Positions 1 through 5,499 of a DNA stretch of 8,665 bases are shown here, in pieces (the stretch's first letter is position 1; each line of letters starts with the position of its first letter). Position numbers and translations under genes: made by a program. This DNA comes from Anaerolineales bacterium (lineage in GTDB: Bacteria; Chloroflexota; Anaerolineae; Anaerolineales; Villigracilaceae), in the NCBI GenBank assembly GCA_029933275.1, contig JAOZOM010000071.1, forward strand, positions 1 through 8,665. Direction: 5' to 3'. The notes beneath the pieces were generated by a model. That model had not been told where the DNA came from, did not search any database, and worked only from the letters and a program-made list of their open reading frames with translations.

Positions 1-975
1 ATCAAAAATCTCGTAATACCCCCGATCTAACTCATCATCCGATAAATGCGCATATCGCTGAGTAACGGCGATATTGCTGTGCCGCGCTAACTTTTGCGCC
101 ATCTTAAGGTTGCCTGTCGCGCGTAAAACGGTGGTTACGAAGTAGTGCCTAAAGGAGTGGGGTGTTATCTTTCCGACTGCATCTTCTCCCAAAATTTGGC
201 GAACGCGGTCTTTGATGATATTGCGTCCAGTCGCTGTGGAAATTGGTTTGACCTTTTTCCCTGCGCCACGATCGTGCCGTGCAAAGAGGGGGAGTGAGGG
301 GAGGGGGCGGCTCTGTGCGCCATCTAATTTTTGTCGGGTGGAAAGATAATCTTTGAGAGAACGCATTGAGCGTGATGAAAAACGGATGACAGCTTGCTTA
401 TCGCCTTTGCCGATGATAATGGCACGACCCTCGTTCCAATCCACGTCTCCCCGCCTTAATTCGCAAATTTCATGCACGCGCAGCCCTGTATCAGCTAAAG
501 TGATGATAAAAGCACGATCTCTTAATGCGCGCAATCGTTCTTTTTCATCACTTCCAGCGAATTGCGTGTAATCGTCCACAGCTTTGATAATCGTCTCAAT
601 ATCTTCGCGAGGAAATTGCGGCAGGCGTTGACCCGGTCGGCGAGCGCGTAATTTGATAATTTGCCGCACACGAGACATATTAATATCGGCAAGACGTTCG
701 GAATCCAGATATGTATAGAAACCTGTCAGCGCAGCAAGATAGAGACGCTCCGTTGTGGGGGCATAAATTTTTAGCGCGGTAATCGTCCACGCCAGCGCAT
801 CTTCGTTTAATTCATCAATTGGCGTTTCATCGGGGGAGATGTTGCGCACGTCTAAAACTTGCGTAAAAAACTGTAGAGCGTTGGCATAAGTTTTTGCGGT
901 ATTCTCGCTCCGTGCCAACCTCACTGTGTCCAGATACCCTGCAATCGCTCCAGAAATGCTTGTTTTCTTAGTCAT
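1..975 (-). CDS. Tyrosine recombinase/integrase (3' end beyond window)
   Basis: Site-specific DNA recombinase of the phage-integrase/Xer superfamily, which cuts and rejoins DNA through a phosphotyrosine intermediate. I translated the minus strand from ATG at 975-973: 325 codons stay open to base 1, so the C-terminus is missing. Residues about 8-95 form a SAM-like core-binding N-domain (pattern ENTAKTYANAL...FYTYL). The catalytic domain starts near 120. All catalytic residues are visible: R166 in DTGLRVHEI, K190 in IIGKGDK, H273 and R276 in HSFRHYF, H299 in LARHSN, and nucleophile Y308 in TQRYAHL. The open frame ends 17 residues past Y308, so little is lost. An AAGGA Shine-Dalgarno site (985-989) lies 9 nt before the ATG and decides the start. 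It is transcribed away from the rSAM gene. It could be a chromosomal XerC/D-like protein or the integrase of an element lying to the left. The sequence does not settle which. Confidence 0.93.
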   Translation of the reverse strand, partial: MTKKTSISGAIAGYLDTVRLARSENTAKTYANALQFFTQVLDVRNISPDETPIDELNEDALAWTITALKIYAPTTERLYLAALTGFYTYLDSERLADINMSRVRQIIKLRARRPGQRLPQFPREDIETIIKAVDDYTQFAGSDEKERLRALRDRAFIITLADTGLRVHEICELRRGDVDWNEGRAIIIGKGDKQAVIRFSSRSMRSLKDYLSTRQKLDGAQSRPLPSLPLFARHDRGAGKKVKPISTATGRNIIKDRVRQILGEDAVGKITPHSFRHYFVTTVLRATGNLKMAQKLARHSNIAVTQRYAHLSDDELDRGYYEIFD

Positions 976-994
976 TGCTCACTATCCTTATGTT

Positions 995-1007
995 TACTAT
1001 AATAGTA
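995..1007. promoter_or_regulatory. Dyad over the recombinase -10 (possible operator)
   Basis: TACTAT-A-ATAGTA is a perfect 6-1-6 inverted repeat that covers the -10 hexamer of the recombinase promoter. A repressor bound here would block the promoter. The dyad is seen directly. Its use as an operator is inference, because short AT-rich dyads also arise by chance. Confidence 0.35.
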
Positions 1008-1030
1008 CTTATCGGAAGCATGAATGTCAA
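1002..1030 (-). promoter_or_regulatory. Sigma70-type promoter of the recombinase
   Basis: On the minus strand there is a perfect -35 TTGACA (1030-1025), a 17-nt spacer and a -10 TACTAT (1007-1002). The predicted transcript start is about 20 nt before the Shine-Dalgarno site of the recombinase ATG. Position, spacing and hexamers all agree. Confidence 0.75.
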
Positions 1031-1259
1031 GAGGTAATTTAAGTCATAAGTCAATCCCCCACTCTTATGTAATCAGTATTCAGTAAATCGGTGGGAAGAT
1101 TTTTGAACCCCATCAGGTCTTGGGTACGGAGCTTTACCAGAAAACTGACACTAGACAGCAACTCCCCCACCCTGCCGAGATGCAACAGCACTGAAAGCAA
1201 TCGCATTTCCCCATAACGGAAGCAAGTTCAAATCACGCGCGGTGCGGCTCCTCGTCCTA
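1031..1259. other. Divergent intergenic region, no gene; weak tRNA-like relic
   Basis: No convincing coding frame or known RNA fits between the recombinase promoter and the rSAM promoter. On the minus strand, 1171-1090 has tRNA-like pieces: paired ends GGTGGG/CCCACC 82 nt apart, a D-loop-like TGGTAAAGC and a T-loop-like GGTTCAAAAATC. However, the T stem and the anticodon stem do not pair. A second T-loop-like word, GTTCAAATC, lies on the plus strand near 1226, also without a stem. It may be a decayed tRNA, an old attachment site, or chance. Confidence 0.25.
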
Positions 1260-1288
1260 TTGCAAAAATAGAACATTTATTCTATAAT
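1260..1288 (+). promoter_or_regulatory. Leaderless-type promoter of the rSAM gene with LexA-like dyad
   Basis: The -35 is TTGCAA (1260-1265), followed by a 17-nt spacer and a perfect -10 TATAAT (1283-1288). The expected +1 falls on the A of the ATG at 1295, and no Shine-Dalgarno site is present, so the mRNA is probably leaderless. Within the spacer and overlapping the -10 is the dyad TAGAA-N6-TTCTA (1269-1284). Its core GAACATTTATTC differs at one position from the Gram-positive-type LexA consensus GAAC-N4-GTTC. SOS control is inferred from this and from the product. Confidence 0.65.
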
Positions 1289-1294
1289 GCGGAT

Positions 1295-2434
1295 ATGGAT
1301 AAGCGACTCACCCTCCTCTCCTCCCAAATGACCTTCGAAGCAGATGGATTACCCGCGACGCGCGTGACCGAATCTTGCTCCCGCGTGAAAAACGTAGATA
1401 TTATCCCCGCCATTCTGCCGCATGGTGGCAAAACACGTTTGCTGAAAACCTTGCTTTCTTCCGCCTGTGAACGGGATTGCTACTACTGTCCCTTCCGCTC
1501 AGGACGTGATTTTCGGCGCGCCACTTTTGCTCCCGAAGAATTTGCGCGCCTTTTCATGCAACTCCACAAAGCGGATTTAGTAGACGGTCTCTTTATTAGC
1601 TCCGCGCTAGCAGGTGGCGGAATTCGCACACAAGAAAAACTGCTTGATACCGCCGAAATTTTGCGCGGCAAAATGGGCTTTCGCGGCTATATGCACCTAA
1701 AAATTATGCCCGGTGCAGAGCGTGGACAAGTCTTACGCGCCATGCAATTGGCTGACCGCGTTTCTGTCAATTTAGAAGCACCGAATAAGGCACGTTTGGC
1801 GAAATTGGCTCCTCGGAAGCGTTTCTGGGAAGAATTACTGCAACCCTTGCGCTGGGTAGAAGAAATTCGCAGAGAGAAAGCTCCTCAGCAGGCATTTAAG
1901 GGGAAATGGGCATCATCCACCACCCAATTTGTGGCGGGTGGCGCAGATGAGAGCGATTTAGAACTTCTCAGCACCACGGCGCGTGGTTATAAAGATTTGG
2001 GCTTAGCAAGAACTTATTTCATGGCGTTCAATCCTGTGCCAGATACGCCGATGGAAAACAAGCCCCCCACTTCGGCTTTGCGAGAATTACGCTTATATCA
2101 GGCATCCTTCCTTTTAAGAGACTATGGTTTCGACTTGGAAGAACTTCCTTTTTCTGCGGACGAAAATCTCCCCCTCCCCACTGACCCGAAGGAGGCATGG
2201 GCGGAGATTCATTTGAAGCACACCCCTATCGAGATAAATAATGCTTCACCGCGGGAGTTGCTCCGTGTGCCAGGAATTGGGCCTAAATTGGCGCAGAAAA
2301 TCCTGCGAGCGCGGCGTATACGAAAATTACAAAATTTATCTCAATTGAAGAAGTTGGGAGTTGCATCCATGCGCGCCGCACCTTTCATCTTATTAGGCGG
2401 GAAAAGAGCAACGCAACAGGCAAGGTTGTTTTAG
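1295..2434 (+). CDS. Radical SAM protein with C-terminal helix-hairpin-helix, putative DNA repair/modification (TIGR03916-like)
   Basis: This 379-residue protein carries the radical SAM cluster motif C58-x3-C62-x2-C65 (ACERDCYYC), which binds a 4Fe-4S cluster that cleaves S-adenosylmethionine. The text after it (RATFAPEEFARLF, GYMHLKIMPGAE, DRVSVNLEAP, LAPRK) resembles the putative DNA modification/repair radical SAM family TIGR03916. Residues 312-341 form a helix-hairpin-helix (INNASPRELLRVPGIGPKLA), a sequence-independent DNA-binding module, followed by a second, weaker repeat to about 358. The family is usually encoded beside a TIGR03915-type protein, often fused to a uracil-DNA-glycosylase-like domain. 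No such gene is in this window. The ATG at 1295 coincides with the predicted +1, so the start is leaderless. Substrate and reaction are unknown for this protein. Family assignment is by recognition, not search. Confidence 0.88.
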   Translation: MDKRLTLLSSQMTFEADGLPATRVTESCSRVKNVDIIPAILPHGGKTRLLKTLLSSACERDCYYCPFRSGRDFRRATFAPEEFARLFMQLHKADLVDGLFISSALAGGGIRTQEKLLDTAEILRGKMGFRGYMHLKIMPGAERGQVLRAMQLADRVSVNLEAPNKARLAKLAPRKRFWEELLQPLRWVEEIRREKAPQQAFKGKWASSTTQFVAGGADESDLELLSTTARGYKDLGLARTYFMAFNPVPDTPMENKPPTSALRELRLYQASFLLRDYGFDLEELPFSADENLPLPTDPKEAWAEIHLKHTPIEINNASPRELLRVPGIGPKLAQKILRARRIRKLQNLSQLKKLGVASMRAAPFILLGGKRATQQARLF

Positions 2435-2457
2435 GAGCAATTTTTTATGAGAGTTAA

Positions 2458-2477
2458 GAATTAGGAATTGAGAATTA
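2458..2477. repeat. Triple GAATTR short repeat
   Basis: Three copies of GAATTA/GAATTG separated by one base lie between the convergent genes, and the last copy overlaps the stop codon of the minus-strand gene. It is a small, low-complexity repeat. No clear terminator is visible in the 40-bp gap, only a short T run after the rSAM stop. Confidence 0.4.
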
Positions 2478-2882
2478 TTGCAACTTTCCCCAACTCCCCT
2501 GCCACGGTCTCCCCATGCGATGTTTGTCTGATATTTTGATTTTCTGCAATTTCATGGCAACCTGCATCGCGACTTGCGTGACAGTTGCCCAGTCGTCATT
2601 TAATACAGCTTTCCGCATTTCTTCTGCGTATTTTTTTGCCCAACGCCATTCCATCCTAAATTTATCGGCTTTGACCCAGTAATTTCTTTTTTCCCAAGCG
2701 GCTACAGAAGGTTCAATGGTCTCGGCAACCGCATCGAGCGCGAGGGAAATGAAGGCTGCTAGATCACGCGCTTCGGAATCCACAGCTTTTTTCTTTGCCA
2801 TCTCGCGCACAGCTAACGCGATAGCGCGCGTCATCCGCGTTCGTTCTTTCCCTGCGCTGTTGGGATTGATAACTCTGCTCAT
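2475..2882 (-). CDS. Conserved hypothetical protein, 135 residues, helical and basic
   Basis: I do not recognise a named domain. The protein appears all-helical with no signal peptide or membrane segment. Its N-terminal half has an Ala/Leu-rich helix (ARDLAAFISLALDAVAETI, about 40-58). The middle is Trp- and Lys/Arg-rich (AAWEKRNYWVKADKFRMEWRWAKKYAEEMR). The C-terminus is basic with conserved-looking RMGRPW and GSWGKL. From memory, similar small proteins occur in Anaerolineae, where they are unannotated; this is unverified. It converges on the rSAM gene with a 40-bp gap and has its own promoter region, so the two are not an operon. A GAGG lies about 10 nt before the ATG. Codon use and the clear protein-like composition support a real gene. 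Confidence 0.75.
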   Translation of the reverse strand: MSRVINPNSAGKERTRMTRAIALAVREMAKKKAVDSEARDLAAFISLALDAVAETIEPSVAAWEKRNYWVKADKFRMEWRWAKKYAEEMRKAVLNDDWATVTQVAMQVAMKLQKIKISDKHRMGRPWQGSWGKLQ

Positions 2883-2899
2883 TTTTTATAGACCTCAGT

Positions 2900-2928
2900 A
2901 TTAGATTCGAGACTTTGGATTTCAGCAA
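2900..2928 (-). promoter_or_regulatory. Possible promoter of the 135-residue hypothetical gene
   Basis: On the minus strand TTGCTG (2928-2923) and TCTAAT (2905-2900) are 17 nt apart, placed upstream of the ATG at 2882. The -35 matches the consensus at only half its positions. The candidate overlaps the right-hand part of the 2909-2954 hairpin. Confidence 0.3.
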
Positions 2929-2954
2929 GCTTTATGGCTGAAGTTTAAAGTCTC
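2909..2954. repeat. Intergenic palindromic element, 18-bp arms
   Basis: Arms 2909-2926 and 2937-2954 pair over 18 bp with three G-U wobbles and no mismatch, around a 10-nt loop. It sits between the minus-strand hypothetical gene and the tRNA promoter. No T tract follows on either side, so it is not an obvious terminator. The left arm is almost the same as the right arm of the hairpin at 5458-5488 (13 of 15 bases in GARACTTTGGATKTC), which suggests a dispersed repeat family. Confidence 0.7.
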
Positions 2955-3022
2955 TTTCAAAACCGTCAAATTATAACGCGAAAAAATAATTCACCATTCT
3001 TCATTTTGCCTTCAAATTTTAT

Positions 3023-3051
3023 TTGACGCTCTTCCCCCTTGCGCTTATAAT
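3023..3051 (+). promoter_or_regulatory. Strong promoter of tRNA-Leu
   Basis: -35 TTGACG (3023-3028), 17-nt spacer, perfect -10 TATAAT (3046-3051). The predicted start is near 3058, about 7 nt before the mature tRNA 5' end. It may also feed the downstream trigger factor gene, as no other clear promoter is seen before it. Confidence 0.85.
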
Positions 3052-3064
3052 CTCTCCGCAATTT

Positions 3065-3146
3065 GGGGACGTGGCGGAATTGGCAGACGCGCATGGCTTA
3101 GGACCATGTGCCTCACGGCGTGCGGGTTCAAGTCCCGCCGTCCCCA
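3065..3146 (+). tRNA. tRNA-Leu (anticodon UAG)
   Basis: This 82-nt class II tRNA reads CUN leucine codons. The acceptor stem GGGGACG (3065-3071) pairs perfectly with CGTCCCC (3139-3145), with discriminator A3146. The T arm is GCGGG-TTCAAGT-CCCGC (3122-3138). The anticodon arm is CATGG-CTTAGGA-CCATG, giving loop anticodon TAG. The D region, TGGCGGAATTGGCAGACGC, is typical of leucine tRNAs. The variable arm is the short extra stem expected of tRNA-Leu. The CCA end is not encoded (CTG follows), so it must be added after transcription. Confidence 0.98.
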
Positions 3147-3154
3147 CTGCTCCC

Positions 3155-3208
3155 AAACCTGACAGGCTTGCCCCATTCGGGGTGCTTTATGAAAAACCTG
3201 TCAGGTTT
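3155..3208 (+). repeat. Inverted repeat after tRNA-Leu, 12-bp perfect arms
   Basis: AAACCTGACAGG (3155-3166) is the exact reverse complement of CCTGTCAGGTTT (3197-3208). Inside lies a small CCCC-ATTC-GGGG hairpin (3171-3182). The right arm is also part of its own near-palindrome, AAACCTG-T-CAGGTTT (3194-3208). It may end or process the tRNA transcript before the trigger factor gene. There is no strong T run, so a classic terminator is not supported. A multicopy palindrome is the alternative. Confidence 0.7.
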
Positions 3209-3259
3209 CTGGTAGAAAAAAGATATGAGTCTCAACTACGGTAAAAAAAGGAAATTATC

Positions 3260-4747
3260 TTGAAAATTGAAACAACTCCCCGTGAAGACCATCAAGTCGC
3301 CATGACGGTTGAACTTGAAGAAGAACAATTAGAACGTGCAAAGAAACGCTCAGCACGTCAACTTGCGAAACGCGGCAAAATTGCTGGCTTCCGCCCTGGG
3401 AAAGCCCCTTATGATGTTATTCGCCGCCAATTTGGTGATGAAGCCATCCTCGAAGGTGCGATAGATATTCTCTTAGATGATATCTATCCTAAAGCATTGG
3501 ACGAGGCGAAGTTAAAACCTTCCGGTTCAGGTGCATTGGAAAACGTGGAAATGGAACCGCCGACTTTCACCTTTGTTGTGCCGCTAAAACCCGAAGTGGA
3601 TTTGGGCGATTATCGTGAAATCCGCATGGCGTATAAATACAAGAAACCGGGTGATGCCGAGATCGATGCCAAACTCGAAGAACTCCAGAAAATGTACGCG
3701 ACGACCGCCGAAGTGAAGCGTCCCGTTGAAGAAGGCGATTTCATCAAAGCCGACATCGTGGGCAAAAAAGTCGGCGTCGAAGGCGATGATGCGATTGTCT
3801 ACGAAGAGACCAATCATCCCATTTTCATCACAGCTGAAAAACGCGAGGCAGAAGAACCTTTTGTCGGTTTCGCCAAAAAGCTGATCGGGATGAGCGCGGG
3901 CGAAACAAAAACGACCTCGAAGAAATTCTCGAAGAAACACGAAGACGAGAATCTGCGTGAAGCAACCGTTAAATATAAGGTTACGATCAATACCGTTTTC
4001 GGGACAGAATTCCCCGAATTGGACGACGAGTTTGCTCAAAAACTTTCCGGCGGGACAATGGCAGAGTTGCGCGAAACAATCACAAAAGACCTCGAAGCAG
4101 AAAGCCTCACCGAGTATGATGATGAATACTTCACTGCCCTAATTGACAAAATCAAAGAAAGCGCAACCATCAAATACCCTCCCCAAGTTTTGAATCACGA
4201 AATCGAAGCGGTTATAGAAGAGCTTGAGCAGCGTATTAAGCAGCAAGGGATGGAGTTTGAAGCCTATCTCAAGATGCAAGAATCCACCTTAGAAGAATTT
4301 ACCGAAAAAGAAGCGCGCCCCGTTGCCATAAAACGCTTGGAACGCGGTCTCATCTTCGATGAACTGGCTCGCCTAGAAAATATCGAGATTCAAGAAGGTG
4401 ATTTAGAATCCGAATTCAACCAAACCTTAATGGGTTTAGCTTCTCAAGGCTATGATCTCAATAATATAAAAGGGGGGAAGCGCGCTCAAACACAGATCGC
4501 GAATAATATCGCTCAACAATCAGCTACGCAATTGATTACTCGCCTCACCCTTGAGCGGATAAAAGATATTGCCACAGGTGATTTTGCCAAAGCAGAGAAA
4601 GCTGCCGCCGAGAAAGCAGAAAAAGAAGCCACAGGAACGGAAGCGAAGTCAGCTGAAGAAGAGAAAGAAATTGAAGTTGCCGATGCCCCCGAAGAAGAAG
4701 TAGCAACCGAGAAAACAGAAGAAAACACAGCAGAATCTGACGAGTAA
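3260..4747 (+). CDS. tig: Trigger factor, ribosome-bound chaperone and peptidyl-prolyl isomerase
   Basis: Trigger factor docks at the ribosomal exit tunnel and shields nascent chains. Residues 1-115 form the ribosome-binding domain with the signature GFRPGKAP (43-50). Residues 155-248 form the FKBP-like PPIase domain (VEEGDFIKADIVG, FVGFAKKLIGMSAGE). Residues 255-440 form the helical substrate-holding C-domain (FPELDDEFAQKL, YPPQVLNHEIEAVIEELEQRI). Residues 441-495 are a low-complexity Ala/Lys then Glu-rich acidic tail, which makes the 495-residue protein longer than many relatives. The start is TTG, supported by AAAGGA 7 nt upstream and by the family-like opening MKIETTPREDHQVAMTVEL. The next ATG (codon 15) would cut into the first strand. 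It lies downstream of tRNA-Leu and upstream of clpP, a common bacterial order, but a strong terminator separates it from clpP. Confidence 0.97.
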   Translation: MKIETTPREDHQVAMTVELEEEQLERAKKRSARQLAKRGKIAGFRPGKAPYDVIRRQFGDEAILEGAIDILLDDIYPKALDEAKLKPSGSGALENVEMEPPTFTFVVPLKPEVDLGDYREIRMAYKYKKPGDAEIDAKLEELQKMYATTAEVKRPVEEGDFIKADIVGKKVGVEGDDAIVYEETNHPIFITAEKREAEEPFVGFAKKLIGMSAGETKTTSKKFSKKHEDENLREATVKYKVTINTVFGTEFPELDDEFAQKLSGGTMAELRETITKDLEAESLTEYDDEYFTALIDKIKESATIKYPPQVLNHEIEAVIEELEQRIKQQGMEFEAYLKMQESTLEEFTEKEARPVAIKRLERGLIFDELARLENIEIQEGDLESEFNQTLMGLASQGYDLNNIKGGKRAQTQIANNIAQQSATQLITRLTLERIKDIATGDFAKAEKAAAEKAEKEATGTEAKSAEEEKEIEVADAPEEEVATEKTEENTAESDE

Positions 4748-4765
4748 ATTTTATTGATTTGAATG

Positions 4766-4803
4766 CGGGGCGCGCCGAGCTTTGGGCGCGTCCCGTTTTT
4801 TTT
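4766..4803 (+). terminator. Intrinsic terminator of tig
   Basis: Arms CGGGGCGCGCC (4766-4776) and GGCGCGTCCCG (4785-4795) pair over 11 bp with one G-U, around an 8-nt loop, followed directly by eight T. This is a textbook Rho-independent terminator 19 bp after the tig stop codon. Confidence 0.93.
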
Positions 4804-4842
4804 AATTAGATTTTTTAAGTCTATCGGAACAAAGGAGAAATA

Positions 4843-5451
4843 ATGTTCTCAAATATCCCCCAATCAGTCGTGCCGATGGTCGTTGAGACCAGTGGACGCG
4901 GCGAACGTGCTTATGATATTTATTCTTTGCTTCTTAAAGAGAGAATTATCTTTTTAGGCACGCAAATTAACGACCAAGTTGCAAATACGATTATTGCGCA
5001 ACTGCTATATCTCAGCAATCAAGACCCCGAAAAAGAAATCCAGATGTATATCAACTCACCCGGCGGCGTGATTTATGCCGGTTTGGCGATTTACGACACG
5101 ATGCAGATGATTCCGAACCCAATCAGCACTTTGGCGGTCGGCGTGACAGCGTCTTTTGGCACGGTTCTGCTGACAGCTGGCTCAAAAGGTCGGCGTTACG
5201 CGTTGCCGAACGCCACTATCCACATGCACCAACCTTTGGGCGGCGCACAAGGTCAGGCGACCGATATCGTCATCCAAGCCGAAGAAATTATGCGCTTAAA
5301 ATCCACTCTATTGGAGATTATGGCAAAACATACCGGCAAGAAGATTGAAGATGTAGAGGAAGATACCGACCGTGACTATTATATGAACGCCCAACAAGCC
5401 GCAGAATACGGTTTGGTTGACCAAGTGCTTGAAGCACCGGAGAAGGAATAA
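4843..5451 (+). CDS. clpP: ATP-dependent Clp protease proteolytic subunit
   Basis: Serine peptidase that forms a two-ring, fourteen-subunit chamber and degrades proteins fed by an AAA+ unfoldase (ClpX, ClpC or ClpA). The catalytic triad is intact: S104 in GVTASFG, H129 in HMHQPLGG and D178 in DTDRDYYM, with the same spacing as in E. coli ClpP. The strand INSPGGVIYAGLAIYD (about 70-85) and the end motif AAEYGLVDQVL are typical. At 202 residues it is of normal length. The start is set by AAAGGAG 5 nt before the ATG. The 39-bp gap between the tig terminator and the start has no clear sigma70 promoter, so expression may depend on partial readthrough or on an atypical promoter. clpX, often next, is replaced by an unrelated gene. 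Confidence 0.98.
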   Translation: MFSNIPQSVVPMVVETSGRGERAYDIYSLLLKERIIFLGTQINDQVANTIIAQLLYLSNQDPEKEIQMYINSPGGVIYAGLAIYDTMQMIPNPISTLAVGVTASFGTVLLTAGSKGRRYALPNATIHMHQPLGGAQGQATDIVIQAEEIMRLKSTLLEIMAKHTGKKIEDVEEDTDRDYYMNAQQAAEYGLVDQVLEAPEKE

Positions 5452-5457
5452 GAAACG

Positions 5458-5488
5458 GATATCCGAAGTTTTTGAAACTTTGGATGTC
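5458..5488. repeat. Hairpin after clpP, 14-bp arms
   Basis: Arms 5458-5471 and 5475-5488 pair over 14 bp with two G-U wobbles around a TTG loop. It begins 7 bp after the clpP stop and ends 12 bp before the next ATG. No T run follows, so it could stabilise or process the mRNA rather than terminate it. Its right arm matches the left arm of the 2909-2954 element. Confidence 0.7.
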
Positions 5489-5499
5489 TTCATAAAATT

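Noticed and set aside
353..571. Plus-strand open frame within the recombinase region
   Set aside because: The minus-strand recombinase with all catalytic residues covers this stretch.
1172..1252. Plus-strand tRNA reading ending in GTTCAAATC...GCGGCTCC
   Set aside because: Neither the T stem nor the acceptor stem pairs and there is no D-loop GG, so it is not a functional tRNA.
2458..2477. GAATTR triplet as a CRISPR-like or operator array
   Set aside because: Units are six bases with one-base spacing, too short and low in complexity for either claim.
3023..3244. Plus-strand open frame of 73 codons over the tRNA
   Set aside because: It is the translation of the tRNA-Leu gene and its promoter, a common false ORF.
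3584..4039. Minus-strand open frame of 151 codons inside tig
   Set aside because: It lies fully within the well-supported trigger factor gene and its translation (Phe-rich) is the antisense of Lys/Glu-rich coding sequence.
4804..4842. Promoter of clpP in the gap after the terminator
   Set aside because: TAGATT and TATCGG are poor -10 matches and neither has a -35 at proper distance.
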